Shown here: piece by piece, positions 1 to 12,480 of the stretch
How positions within the stretch are numbered: the first letter of the stretch is position 1
Layout of the letters: each line of letters opens with the position of its first letter
From: Campylorhamphus procurvoides
Taxonomy: Eukaryota > Chordata > Aves > Passeriformes > Dendrocolaptidae
Length of the DNA stretch: 64,000 nt
Assembly: GCA_013396655.1 (NCBI GenBank)
Contig: WBMV01000127.1
Span: 1,889-65,888, forward strand
Direction: 5' to 3'
The notes under the pieces: generated by a model
What the model saw: only the letters and a program-made list of their open reading frames with translations
Told to the model about the DNA's origin: nothing
Database searches by the model: none
Position numbers and translations under genes: made by a program

Positions 1-3000
1 TAAACAGGAAAGTAATAAGTTTTGTAAGGGATAATTGCACCAGGTCAGATAAAGAAGAAGAGCCACAGTTTGAGCACGTTCATCCTCAGGTTTCTAGAGA
101 GTGTGTTTTTATAGAATGAAGGAATTCTGTACATTGCCATTCTTAAAACAAACCAGAGTGTGATCTGCCCTGTGAACAGAAAAATGTCTATTCTGGTTTT
201 TGTTGTTTTATTTTTTCCTTTTTCTTTAAATTAGATCATCTTTTTGTTAATAGGAAACTAAAAAAGAGAATCCAAACAAAAAAGGAAATACAGAAATAGA
301 ATTACAGTTAACAAAGTTGTCTTTTCTTCTTTGTGTAGGTACCTATACATAATTTATCTTTAATGTATGGCAATGGTGTTAATTATAACAAAACTGTGAG
401 TTCCTTTGAGAAAAAGACAAGCCATTACTTTTTCATTACCGTGCTAGTCCTTTGAACCCTCTTTCACTACTGTACATGGTTTAATGTGATCAAAGCAAAC
501 ATTTTAATTAAGACCCTGACCAAGCCCAGCTTTACAATAAACACCTTTTCCATGCAGGGCTCACGATTCACTGCTCTTGAAAATACTGTAGTGCTTGGCC
601 CAAGGCACCTGCATTAGGGTTTTTTCCTCACACATCCTGACCTTAACTACAGCATGTATACTAAGGAAAACACAATGTATTATTGATCTCTCCAAGTCTG
701 AGGCAAGAGCTGTTTTAGTGAACAGAATGCACTGCTGATTTGGCAGCGCAACCAGAAATGAACCTTCTAATAATATCGCTCTTATTCAGGGTTATAAATC
801 ACATCTTTCCTGTAGAATTGGAAATGAATTCCTCTCTGTCATAGGTTATATTCTTGTTTCTGTAGAACTGTGCACTTTTTTATTTCTTTGTTTGTTTGTT
901 TGAATGAATAGGTCTTTTAGTTTACTAACATCTTTAATTTTTAGTGTATTTAATACCAGGCTGACATTAGATCACTACTGATACTTCTTCCTGCCATAGA
1001 CCCCAAATATGCTGATGGCATACGCAGCAAATCCCATTAAATTTTGTAAGTATTTGTGGATTTTGAAAATCTTCTGTGTTTAAAAACCCCACACCTCCAC
1101 ACACATAAATGGGAAAAAAAAAGTTGGAGTTTTATCAGGTCTAGGCCTTATCACCTTTTCTGTTATGGAGACAGAAAAGACAACAAAAGAAAAAGAGGAT
1201 CCAGGAAAATCATTTGCCAAGGCTTGCCTGTTAATTATGAAAGTTGTGTTACTAAATTACATTTTTCTTTTCAGTTGCCTGGTGTATACTATGGCCTGAC
1301 CCTGACCTATTAATGAGCACACCGATTCCAGTGCTCTGCACTGTGAGGGAAGGTGCAATTTAATTAAGTGACAATGAACTAATTACAGTGAACAATGTTT
1401 TAGGGAAATGACTGATGAAGTGTGCTCTACTGGAGTTTCATCCCCATCTTGTTCCATGCACAAACTTTGAGTTGCCTCGGGTTATTTTTGCACTGAAGCT
1501 GCTGAATCATGATTAGAAGATTGTACAATGTAAAATGTTATGTATTTTTCAAAGTTTGCACATTGGTGTTACAGAAGAGTCTATATGACAACTCTCAGCT
1601 TCCAATATTTCTTTTTGCCTTTTCATATTAATTTATAAAATAAACAAAATATCCAAACTTTAAAGTGGTGATAAAGGCAAGTTAGTTACCCTGATTTTTT
1701 CACTTGCAGTTTCTTCAAAGAAATCTAATTATTTGGATTAACAGAAGATGCAGCCTAAGATGTTTATGTTTTGCAGGAAGCTTTAATAGTAATAGAATTG
1801 TCCTGGAAACCTTTCAAGAATAACAAATTTGTTGGCAGTGAATATTTTCAATATTTAAATCTAGTGAGTGTAGTCTTGTTGCAGCAGAGCACAAGGGGAT
1901 TCCAGATAAAACCAGCAGAACTAATTAAATCACAGATCCTGGGAGAGAGGAATGGAACATCTGGACCGCAAAAAATAAATATTGTGGCCTCACTGACAGT
2001 GGAGGAGCCCAACTTTTCCTCACACTTTATTTATTTATTTAGTTTATTTTATATTTTATTTTATTATTTTATTATTTAGTTTTTATTGCCAGAGAGGTAG
2101 GGCTGAATCTGATTTAGAAGAGTACCTGAATTAAAATGCAAGAGAGAGCAGAATGACACACTAATCAAACTTTGGAGTCCAAGGCAAGCAAGCTTTTATA
2201 TGAGGGTTTAATCCATCTCGGTAAATTAAATAATTCCAGCTGAATTAATTGCAAATTGAGTCGGGTCTCAAAATGATTTCTTTGGCAATTTGAACTAATG
2301 GCAAATACAACCATAACAATGTAAAGTGGCAATGCTGTAAACGTTCTGGGTTACACTAAAAAGATGATGTGACTAGTTCGAAACATTATTGCTAAAACTT
2401 AACACCCCCCCATATTTACAACTTCAAAAGTTACTTAATTTTAAATTTGGACCCTTTTATGAGAAGGCAACAATTTAAGTCTGACTCTGTAGCCATATAA
2501 ATGGTGAAGGTTGTGGTGGAACTGGAGTTTTGCTTTGGAATGGTGTTAGCCATGGCCAAATTGGAGCTGCCTCTATCTAAATCCCCTACTTGAGATTTAT
2601 AAGACCTTAGAAAAATGGAAACATTTTCGCCTGCTTCAGTGTCTATTGCTTCTGAAATCAGCCCCTGTGGCTATATACAGTTTTATTTGACCTGCTACTG
2701 TATCTGTGAAAAGATTTGAATCTTCCTGCTTGTTTTTCCCTTTTGCTCCTGCTGCCTTGGAGATGAAAATGAGAACGCGCTGAGGTTGGCTCAGTACAAA
2801 CAACAATAAAGGCAAACAAGCTGCCTGATTTTGCCCTTTTCCCACCACATCTTAATGCAGAAATTGCTTCAGGCACTGGAGCAGACGTGTTTGTCATTAC
2901 CACAGATTAATGTGCTGTTTGAACAGCAACTCCTCTACATGTTTGCATTATTTTAGAGACCTGTGTGATGCCATGTATACATTTCTGTACATCGAGTTGG

Positions 3001-6000
3001 CTCAAGAAGCAGTTGCTCCCATATAAAACCAGCCTGGGTGGGACATGGGTGGCAATTATGTCACCTTGGAATACAGGCACAGAAGCTCTAAAAATTCCAA
3101 TTTTGTGGGGCATTTGTTCCCCCACCAATGGCAAGTCATTGATTAGACATTTGGGGAATGCATTTGGGTGTCTGAGGGAATTTTGCACAGAGCTGTAGGG
3201 ACATGTGTTTATGCCTTTAGACTGACCATTAAATCTTTATATATGTGTCTGTATGGGCTTACAGAAGTATGTATGTACATACAGATTTTGGTACATGTGC
3301 TAAATCTTCCAAATATGAGACTTATCACCTGAGATCTGTTTAATTTTGAAAGATTTTTAAATTTCAAAGGTGGTAAAATCCATAAAAGGTTGGATGCTGG
3401 TATGTACTCCTGAAGGAACATCCTCAAAGCCCAACTGCTTCCACAGTTTTCATAGGTGAATTTCCCAGCTTTTTATGTTTTTATGATTTTTCTAAATTGT
3501 GTATTTTTGTCATTAATTGCAGGCTTGGGTGATGAACAGACCCTTTCCAATTACAGATGTTTTCCTGGGGACATCTCCACTTAGTCTGGTGGAAAGTCCC
3601 CTGTAAATAAAACACACAAAGTAGGACTAGGCTAGACTTTACAAGGCAAGTCCTTGGGCTTAATGCTTTATGAGAACAGCCTGAAAATGCCTGCAAGACC
3701 CATGGAATTTATCTTCTGTATTATTCTTTCTCCATTAGGCTCCAGTGCACTACTGAGGAACTGAAGGTAGGGTAGCAGGATAATGTTCCAAGTGCTGCTG
3801 GTGATGAAGAATTAAGAGAATTATACAAGAATGTCGTTAGATGCCAGCAAGCCTTATTTAGAAAACCTTGGAAGTACCCTTTTTATAAAATAATTTCAGT
3901 TGAAACAAGAAGGACGAAATCGTTAAAGCTTTGCTTCATTCAATTTTCCCCAAATGAAAAGAACTGATCTGTAAGGACTGTTTGAAACGGGAGGTTTGCC
4001 TTGGGTAAAAAAGAAATTACACTTTCCTCTGTAATGTATTACTGGTTAGGTCTCTTCAGGCAGGTGTGCCAGTCAGGGCTAAACCAGAGCAGAAATAACA
4101 AAAAGAAACAATTACACTGCTGTTAAATCTGGTCCAAATGAAGTGAGATTTTCACATTTATCACTACAGAGGGGAAAACCCCTAGAATTACTAAAACAGA
4201 TATTTTAAAGTCACAGATCTAAGAAGAAACCCATCAGGAAAGTGTATCTTTCTGTTAAAAATCTATGGGAAAGGGTTTAATTATCTTTTAGCAAAAAGCC
4301 AAGAAATAATAACAGCACCAAATTAAACCCCAAGGTGTGTATGTCTTAACCTCTGACACTTTCTCTGCTTGCAGTGTTCATGTCTGCACTGGTGCCTGGT
4401 GCTCTTCTTTCCTATAATTCAGTATTTCTCAGGACCTTCTGCCTGACTTTGCCAGCCAAGACCCTTTGCTGCCACAACTCTATCTTTGCTAATCCTTGCA
4501 GTGTTTCCTAATAATGCAGAACAGGATTTTCACCCCTACTCTCTCCATGCTGGTTGCTTCCATTCATTGGGGTTTATTCACAATATCATTTATTGTGGTG
4601 CTGTGTGAGTTTTATAAACCCACCAGTGTGCATTTGCTGTTTAAAAAGGTCCTTTCCAGGCTGAGAGGGACTAAGGGGGAACAATGTTCTTTAAAGGCTT
4701 TGAGGAACAAGTGTTGCCATCATTTTATTCTGTATATTTTATCTCCAACCCACAATACGTAAGAAGACTCCTATTGGAACCATCCTGTCCAGTGAAATCA
4801 GGGAAAACTGACAGTCTTTCAGTAAGAATATGTTTTTTATCCTTAAAAGATGATTTAGTCCCCCAAAAACCCCTCATATAAAGAAAGTTCCACTTTGGTT
4901 CCTGAAATCTGTTCACTTGGTTCACCTTAAATACTTTGTCAGCTTTGGTAATAATTATTAGATAATATAACAATGAACGTAAATTATGATGACCTCCAAA
5001 AAGTAACCTTTAAAAGAGTCTACCTGGATACAACCATCACTTTTTATGAAGATTATTTCTGTAAATTCACACAACTAAATATATTTGTTGTAGTCACCAG
5101 CTGCTGATGTCAGAGGAGAAAACTACAATAACAAAGGGTAGGTGCTTTCTCTGGGAACTTAACAACTGAATTGTAGCTTAAATCTTACATTATTATTTCA
5201 CATTTTACAGTAGGAATCATTTCATCTTTCAATCTCTGATGTCTCATTCCAGAACTGGAAAGACATGTATAATCACTGGGCATAAAAAGCAATACACAGC
5301 AATGAAATAAATATGCAGCTAGACATTTCAATTTAGAAATGTAACTATTGCTGGGGAAAAAAACACTTTGAAGGAGAGCAAATCTGTTTGAACTGCTGAT
5401 CGTGGGATAATCAGTCACTAATAACAATTCAGGCAAGGGTTTTAAATCTCTTGCTGCAGATGCTGTGAGGAGCTGAGCCTAAATTCCTAAAAGATCCTTT
5501 CCAGGTGGATTGCTGGGAACTCTGAAATGTTTATTTGATGCTATATTGGAAGTGAACAGAAGGCAGAAATTAAGGGGGCTTGCCCTAAGAAATATTAGGA
5601 TAAATGTTGTTCTCGTGGAGCTGAGAAAGATGAAATAAAACAGTGCTTCTGACTTTAAAAACTGCATAATTTATAGCTATGTTGAACAAGGAAGAGTGCT
5701 TTCCAAATGCAGAATACAAAGCATTTTAAATGATTTTATAGTCAGAAGCCACAGAGCAGGTGAGGACACAGAATCCTCAAATCCTAAGAACCAACCTAAC
5801 ACACTTTACTCCAAATGCTGCTTTCTAAGGTTAAAAGCCCAGTGATGCCAACAGTGCTCATTTGTGAGGAAAGCAAATTATTTCCAGGATGCACAGTGTG
5901 AATAACACAATCAAAATTCGAACTGTCACTGGGACCATCAAATGAGTTTAAAGCTTAACATTGTTCTGATTGTTCAGTGGAAAGATTTTAAGTCTTTTAT

Positions 6001-7983
6001 GGAGAAAGAATGAGAACCAGATTGGAGATTTTATGGCTATCTGTTACATACGAGGTGCCACTAGAGGGACTTGTACAGCCAAGAGTAACTACCTGGGCTT
6101 CAGAAAGAATTGGAGATGATTTATTAGCAAAAATGGAAATATGAATTTAAAGGAGTTATTCTTATATTATTTTTAAGCTCACCTAAAAAGAACTCTGCCT
6201 TTCCATCTTTCCATTTTTTTGCTTTGCAATACTGACATCCTAAAACCCATCAGGAGCACAGCTATAAGATTATCTATATATCACATAGCTAAAAATAGAC
6301 TCTTTTGGTTTCTAAATATAATTGAACTGCCTTTAAAGTTACCCTCACTCCTCTTGATTAAAAATCAATTTGTGCAGTTGCAAGAGTTCCTTTGTGTCTG
6401 TGCAAACGAGGTGATGTCAGAGAAGAGAAAAATGATATTATTATAAGTAAGAAATAAATTGACAGTAAAGTATGTAGCCAAAGTATCACCAAAAGGTATT
6501 TGTGTAATTGCCTGCTGTAAAACTTCAAGTGGTTAAAACACATTGTTGGATTCCTGTTTGTTCCAGAAAATTTACATTAGTGACTAGAAAATGGAGTGAG
6601 TTTCCTTCTCTCATTGATGGGATAGGGTCTCTTGAAATTTGCCTGTCATTTGTAGCTTATGAAATTTAAAACTTTGAAATCACTCTTCTGAAATTCCAGA
6701 CACAAATGAGTTGAGGTATTTAAGATAATAATAATTCTGTGCTACTGAAATGGTTGGGTGTAATTTAAGGCAGAAAGCATCATTATCTGTTTCTGTTACC
6801 TCTCTGTATTTGTTAGAGCTAGAAAAATATCCTTGGCAGAGAAAGGATCACTTCTGAAACTTCCCAATTCAGATTGGAAAGTATTGCACAAAAATGCGTG
6901 CTGTCTGATGTCTTTAAAGGGGATGTTCCTCTTTTCAGGCTGAATCAAATGGTCAGAACTTCAGATTTTTTTTCATCTCTGTGAGAGGGTGAAATATTCC
7001 AGGAGAGAAAATCCTAGAATCGATCTACAAAACATCATTAGCTTAAGAAGGATGTGTTTCTGAAAACAGATCAAGAGAACTCAGAAAAAATACTTCTAGT
7101 TTGACTAAAACTTTGATTTTATATGAATATCTCCTCTTCATTTTTGGACAACATTTTTATTTGAATTTTATTTTGCCCATGAAATGCCTAAGAACAGATG
7201 CAATATATTTGTGTGTGTGTGGCTTTTCTGCTAATTCTTATAAGGAGAACTCAATCTCAAATATTTTGATTACAACAACAGCAAGCCACTTCCTCCACCT
7301 GGGAATTTCAATGCTCTCCCATTGTCTCTCTCCCTTGGTCCTTTCCCCATTTTCTTCTCCTCTCATGGAGAAATCTGTTGGAGACTAAATTGCATTACCA
7401 GTACCAGACATTTTGTCATCTGCAATCAAAATATATTTTAAAAACTCTACGAAAGGTAGCAGATGTAATGAAAAGAGATTAGTTTTATACTCTTTTATTC
7501 AGGTTATTCAACATTTTAGTAGCGTTGAAAGATTTTAGATGAGAAAATCTAAACACTTTTTGGTCCAATAATGGAAGGGGACTCTCACATCATCTACTAT
7601 CAGAAACTAAATTCTCTTTCCTGGACTCTTTTGTGGTATGACTATTCCATGGTCAGTTTTGGCATGAAAACTCTGTTTCTCCTTCCAAAGATATTCTTTA
7701 TTAGCTCTAGTTGTGCTTGAGATCTCTGAGTGCTTTTCTGACCCTAACTTGTAAATAGAAAAGCTCTGTTACTAGAGGAAAGCAACTAAGCAACCATTGT
7801 GGGGATCAGTTTTTCAATTGAAATGGATATTCCTAAACATTCCTGGAAGTGCATCCCTCTTACAAAAAGTAGGAAATCTGGAAGATGTATTTGTTTGAAA
7901 GGAATTCTTTTACAGTACAGTGCACTAAAAGAACTGTCCTATAAGAAAAGAAAAGACTAGAGAGAGCAAAAAAGTCAGCAATT
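1..7983. other. Gene-free AT-rich stretch
   Basis: No open frame here exceeds about 100 codons, and none resembles a known protein or shows paired splice signals. I see a short TTTG run near 887-902, an A/T-rich patch at 2027-2087 (listed separately), a block dense in homeodomain- and POU-like motifs around 2161-2400, and isolated good splice acceptors such as the one ending at 1274 with no convincing partner donor. I recognise no interspersed repeat. This reads as intergenic or deep-intronic vertebrate DNA. Confidence 0.6.
2027..2087. repeat. A/T-rich low-complexity tract (TTTA/TTTTA-like)
   Basis: About 60 bases consist almost only of T and A, arranged as imprecise TTTA and TTTTA units with three interrupting G residues in the wider tract. 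The + strand is heavily T-biased. This is ordinary low-complexity sequence, possibly the decayed A-tail of a minus-strand retroposon, but no retroposon body is recognisable beside it. Confidence 0.7.
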
Positions 7984-8079
7984 TAACAGGTCTAGGAGGT
8001 TTTTACCTGAGACAATGGAATCACTGGCACTCCAAAAGCAGAAAACTTTGCATATTTGCCCTTTGATTTGTTATAATGT
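7984..8079 (+). repeat. Copy A of a dispersed direct repeat
   Basis: This 96-base segment aligns without gaps to 10217-10312, matching at about 82 of 96 positions (roughly 85%) by my hand alignment. Weaker similarity seems to continue some 30 bases upstream through an A/G-rich run. Shared landmarks include the words GAGACAATGGAA and GAAAACTTTGCAT at the same offsets. I do not recognise the family. It could be two insertions of an old mobile element or a local segmental duplication. No terminal repeats or target-site duplications were evident. Confidence 0.7.
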
Positions 8080-8774
8080 GCCAGTTCACATCAAAAGCTT
8101 ACATGGAACTGCCAGGGCATTCTCCATCAAGTCCAAGGCTGACAAAGACCCAGGACAAAATCCCCCCCCACCTCCAAGCCATGAGGGACCACTTTTTGGC
8201 TTGTTCCAGCAAACATCCAGTAATCACAACCTGATTTTGCCTCCTCCCTGACATCAGGGAGATGATTTGTGCTTAATACCAGGTCCTGTAGCCAGTTTTT
8301 ATTCCCGAGCATAAAACACCTCCAAAGCTTGAGCACCGAGTTATGACTTTGGGATTTGAGCATAAAACTTTTAGAGACTGGAGCCCTGAGTGGAGTTTTG
8401 CCTTGATTTATGCACTTGTGTTTTCTCTAATATGTGTGGGGATAATGACAGGGTTTGGAAGGGAATTCACCCCAGGTAACACACCACGAGATGCCTGGGC
8501 TAGCAAGAGGAAAGGATCAGAAATTCTGGCCTTCTAAAAAGTGATTTTTTCAGCTCCAGTTTCAGAATCTCGATGCCCCAGGTTGGTGGAAGGCACAGCG
8601 AGGGTGGGATTTGCATTACAGGTGGCAGAGCTGCTCCCTACACCCAGATTTGGGGTTGTTGGCCCTTGGATCATTCCCATTGTTCCTTTATTATGTCACG
8701 AACAGGTCCAGAATATTCCTGGTTGAATTTTTGTGGAGCTTGGGTTTTTATTCTGCTGGTGTAAAACAGAAGGG
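8080..8774. other. Unique gene-free stretch
   Basis: The sequence contains a short C-run near 8162 and somewhat higher GC than the preceding kilobases. Several overlapping short open frames occur on both strands, all under 100 codons and none recognisable. I see no repeat family and no paired splice signals. Confidence 0.5.
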
Positions 8775-8900
8775 TTTTTTTATTTTGTTTTGGTTTTTGG
8801 TCTGGTTGTCTTTTGTTTTTGTGGGTTTTTTTTTTGTTTGGTTGTTTTTTCTGTTTGTTTTTTTTTTCTGGTTTTGTTTTTGTTTCTTTTTTTTGTTGCA
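8775..8900. repeat. T/G-rich low-complexity tract, degenerate TTTTG-like
   Basis: About 125 bases are composed nearly entirely of T and G on the + strand, with T-runs of 6-11 separated by single or paired G, and very few C or A. It ends in TTGTTGCAG, which resembles a splice acceptor because of the T-richness. A minus-strand open frame across it encodes mostly lysine, asparagine and glutamine and is an artefact of composition. It may be a decayed A-rich tail or a degenerate pentanucleotide repeat. Confidence 0.85.
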
Positions 8901-10216
8901 GATGATCTAAATAAGGAATTTCCATTCCTGAATATTTATTGAACTGCTTCCTATGGATCAGGTCTAAAAGGGAGCGAGGTATTTGGAGAATATTTTGTCT
9001 CCTCTTTTTGCTGTTCCCACCACCCACATTTGGTTTTATCTCTTCAAGAAGTCGCACCTAAAACTCTAAGAAGAAAAATCAGTGCTTATTAGAGCTGATA
9101 CACTGGAGAACATCTTTGCAGCTGCAGGCACCTTCTAGAAAAACTATGTCAAATGCTGAGATTTTGGTAAAATGTCCCAAATTTGCAGCTGTGAAGCACA
9201 ACATCTCCTGTGTGGCAATGGAAAGTGCCTGTAAAACTGGAGGGAGCAGAATTATTAGCAATATGAACTTGAACTTGTAGCTAAGGAGCCTTGAAAGAGC
9301 CTTTAGGGGAAAAAAAAAATCTACATTTCATATCATGTTAAGCTTCATTTCCTTGATCACAGGTTGCTTAACTCCTGCAAGGAGAATGTCCAGTTTTAAT
9401 TGCACCTTCTCCCAGTGTACATCTCCACAGACACACGGGTTATATATGATGGTGCTCAAAATTATCCTTTCTTGAAATTCCATTCTATTCAGTTCATGGG
9501 AATCTCTCTCACCTTTTTTTTCCCTAAGACATCTATTTTAAACACAAAAAAAATTGGACAATTACATTCATGCATTATTTTATTAGCACTATCACCTTAT
9601 ATAATTTATAAAATATCTTCAGACTCTCACAAAACCTGCTGTGAGGTTCAAAGGCAATGAAAAAATATCTATGTATATATTCTCAGTGTTGTGTTTCTCA
9701 CACAGACTTTTCATGACTTAATGGCAACTTAGAAAGTTGCAATTTCATTCTGTAATAGGTAATATACTTCCTAATTTCTGAAAAGCAGAATTCTCTCAAG
9801 ATAAACAGTAGTAATTTGGTTTATTAGACTTTGCTATCTGTTAAAAACCAAAATTAATTGGCGAAAGAATAACATGTATGAGCATAGTTTACTAACAGGC
9901 TTTGATGTCTTAAGTACACCACGGTTAAGTATTCAAGATATCCTGCAGTATTTTATTTTTTCCATTAGAGATTGCCTATTACACCATTTCCAGACTCTAA
10001 ATTATTTAAGTCAGTTGAACATTCTACCCTGAATAATTTATTTACTATGAAATTGTAAATTGGAATATTCTGTCAAATTCCACGCAATCCAGTGAAAATA
10101 ATCCAATTTATTGAGCGCTGATGTTATTGGTTACATGAGATTCCCCAGTGACTCGTAGGCAGCACCAAAGCAACTTCACTACAGTATAGAGAAGAAAAAG
10201 CAAAACCCCAGGAAGT
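8901..10216. other. Unique gene-free stretch
   Basis: AT-rich unique sequence with only short open frames (86 codons or fewer). A small perfect hairpin with 7-base arms lies at 9724-9740. The part from about 9840 to 10200 contains many TAAT and ATTA words and a few CpGs, but no repeat or gene is recognisable. Confidence 0.5.
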
Positions 10217-10312
10217 TAACTGATCTAAGAGGTTTTTAATTGAGACAATGGAATAATTGGCATTCCAAACCCAGAAAACTTTGCATGTTTGCCATTTGAG
10301 TTGTTAAAATGT
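10217..10312 (+). repeat. Copy B of the dispersed direct repeat
   Basis: The partner of 7984-8079, in the same orientation and 2233 bases downstream, about 85% identical and ungapped over 96 bases. Most differences are spread evenly, which suggests an old event and neutral drift. The sequence on either side does not obviously match the flanks of copy A beyond about 30 bases upstream, so this is either a short dispersed element or the surviving core of a larger decayed duplication. Confidence 0.7.
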
Positions 10313-11330
10313 ATCCGAGATGTTGATTGTGGTCTAAAGCAATTGTCATTTAATTGACTGCTTTATTTCCATAGCAGGAGCCGACTGCAGTGGTTTGCTC
10401 TCTCGTGACAAGCAGGGGACAATCTGCATGAGCTCATAAACACATTGCATTCCAAGATGAGAATGGGTGATTGCTTTTCCAAGCAGAGGAAAAGATCTGT
10501 TGCAATAAAATAGCTGGAATCTTTCTTTCCTCTTTCAGTCCTGAAACCACCACAAACCAAACTTGGATGCTTGCCAGTGAAACATGGACAGTATTACTTT
10601 ATTAAGGCTAGTTCCAGTAAAATTTAAACTAAGATTTGGCCAGTGAAACAACAATTATGCATTCTTTGGAAAAATAAAGACCCTCTTTGCCACACAATTG
10701 AACTGCTCTGAAGTCAATATTGTAATGGGCCATTTGAATAAGCAGATATTACATGATGTGCTTTTCAGAGTGCAATTGGCTGTGCTGCTCCCAGGCTCAT
10801 GTTTGGTTCAATGGCTAATTCTGGGTTTGAGGCAGGGCTCACATGCCCTAATTCCCCATTTCAAGTGGGCCAGGGCACAATAAACATCTCCGAAGCCAGT
10901 GGATTGCAGGAGTGCAATGAGCAGCAAGGAGCTCTGACATCCACAGGCTGGGTACAAAGAAGAGGAATTATTTCTATAAATGCTGGGCTAGTGTTTTATA
11001 AAAGGCTGTCTATTAATGGTGCTTTATTTTATTTAATATGTAAGTTAGTTTTAAATGGAAGACAATCCCTTTACACCAGATAAAGTCAGATATTCCTTAC
11101 TAACTGCACAATGGACTATCCTGTCTATGAAATTATATCTGTGTCCTGCCTTTGTAGAATATAAAATTTGGAAAGTAAAACTGCTGCAGCAAAATATTCC
11201 TGTTATTCAAATGGCAACTAGTGCAAGCAGCTTCAGCTTGTTCTAACCCCCAATTTCTATTTATTTTCAAGTACTGTATCCACACTTCCATTTCCTTCCA
11301 AACACTAAGTGCTTGTCTTTCTTCTTGCAG

Positions 11331-11501
11331 GTCTGAAACTAAGGAGAACCTCAGTTATTCAAACCAAGCTACAAGCCAATCTACATTGGATCCCAATAGT
11401 GATGCTGGGATTTATTCCTGCTTCCTAGTTTTCCAGCCACTAGAGGGCAAGGCTTTTCTGTGTCTTTTTCCACAGGACAAAGTATTTGACTCCAAAAACA
11501 G
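11331..11501 (+). other. Possible exon, open in one frame (unconfirmed)
   Basis: A strong acceptor-like site, pyrimidine-rich and ending CTTCTTGCAG at 11330, is followed by 171 bases open in one reading frame (a codon boundary after the first base) and then AACAG followed by GTGTTA, a moderate donor, at 11502. The length is a multiple of three, so it could be a phase-preserving exon. The encoded peptide of about 57 residues shows no motif or family that I recognise. The frame is also open upstream to 11221, so chance is a serious alternative. Listed only as a candidate. Confidence 0.15.
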
Positions 11502-11859
11502 GTGTTATTTCCTCTTGTGGCCTTGAAGGTGCCATTCCACGAGGTGTGTTCAAACTGAATCTGGAATTCCTTCCAAAGAGGTTTGGAGCCAACGCCCTGC
11601 CCTGGGGTGGTGGGGATGGCTAACAAAAGATCCAAAGATGTGTGCATCTTGATTTTATCTCTCTTAAGTACAGCTTTTGTTCTGATCTCCCCGAAGTCTG
11701 GGAGGGGAAAAAACTGGTTTTTCTAGTTTTCCTGGGTAAGGGGGAGCTCAGTCTGTCGTGGGGAGCGAGGAGGACAGGAGCACAGACACTGGAGATCCCA
11801 GCATCACTGGATACTGGATTTGTGCTCCTTTTCTCCCTTTCCCAACTGGACTGTGCTCA

Positions 11860-12202
11860 NNNNNNNNNNNNNNNNNNNNNNNNNNNNNNNNNNNNNNNNN
11901 NNNNNNNNNNNNNNNNNNNNNNNNNNNNNNNNNNNNNNNNNNNNNNNNNNNNNNNNNNNNNNNNNNNNNNNNNNNNNNNNNNNNNNNNNNNNNNNNNNNN
12001 NNNNNNNNNNNNNNNNNNNNNNNNNNNNNNNNNNNNNNNNNNNNNNNNNNNNNNNNNNNNNNNNNNNNNNNNNNNNNNNNNNNNNNNNNNNNNNNNNNNN
12101 NNNNNNNNNNNNNNNNNNNNNNNNNNNNNNNNNNNNNNNNNNNNNNNNNNNNNNNNNNNNNNNNNNNNNNNNNNNNNNNNNNNNNNNNNNNNNNNNNNNN
12201 NN
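11860..12202. other. Assembly gap (343 N)
   Basis: An unbroken run of 343 N. The unequal length suggests a gap size estimated from read pairs or mapping rather than a fixed placeholder. Its right edge is followed within 30 bases by TA dinucleotide repeats, a common cause of assembly breaks. Open frames running through it are not real. Confidence 0.99.
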
Positions 12203-12227
12203 CTGTTGTTGTTTGGTTCTTTTCTGG

Positions 12228-12248
12228 ATATATATATATATATATATA
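12228..12248. repeat. TA dinucleotide microsatellite
   Basis: About 10 uninterrupted AT units lie 26 bases right of the assembly gap. The length may be understated if the gap comes from the same repeat. Confidence 0.9.
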
Positions 12249-12278
12249 GTTGTGGTTAAGAACTGTTATCCTTTTCTT

Positions 12279-12302
12279 TATATATATATATATTTTTTTT
12301 TT
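12279..12302. repeat. TA microsatellite followed by a T-run
   Basis: Seven TA units (12279-12292) run directly into ten T residues (12293-12302). Together with the TA tract 30 bases upstream this makes a strongly AT-rich zone next to the gap. Confidence 0.9.
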
Positions 12303-12388
12303 CCCTAATTAAAGTTCTGTTTTCCTAAATTTAAGGAGAGGGATTATTTCTTGGCTAGCATAATATTTTAGTTCTCTCTTGAACTAAG

Positions 12389-12480
12389 ACAGGTGGAAGG
12401 TGCCCCTGCCCATGGCAGGGAGTTGGAAGTGGATGATCTTTAAGGTCCCCTCCAACCCAAACCATTCAGTGATTCGGTGA
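12389..12480 (+). mobile_element. CR1 LINE, truncated 3' end
   Basis: The segment matches the end of avian CR1 non-LTR retrotransposons: a GGTGCCCCTGCCCATGGCAG-type stretch, then GATGATCTTTAAGGTCCC, then TCCAACCCAAACCATTC, ending in two degenerate copies of the 8-base tail unit (ATTCAGTG, ATTCGGTG) where the family usually has ATTCTATG. CR1 copies end in such short tandem units instead of a poly-A tail and are normally 5'-truncated, as here, where only about 92 bases remain and no reverse transcriptase or endonuclease coding part is present. The element reads on the + strand. It lies just right of the assembly gap. Divergence from memory of the consensus is modest, so it is not among the oldest copies. 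Confidence 0.93.

Noticed and set aside
8671..9057. 128-codon minus-strand frame rich in lysine, asparagine and glutamine
   Set aside because: It is the translation of the T/G-rich tract; low complexity explains it entirely.
11642..12308. Open frames of 162-205 codons across the N run
   Set aside because: Most of their length is N; the apparent openness comes from the assembly gap.
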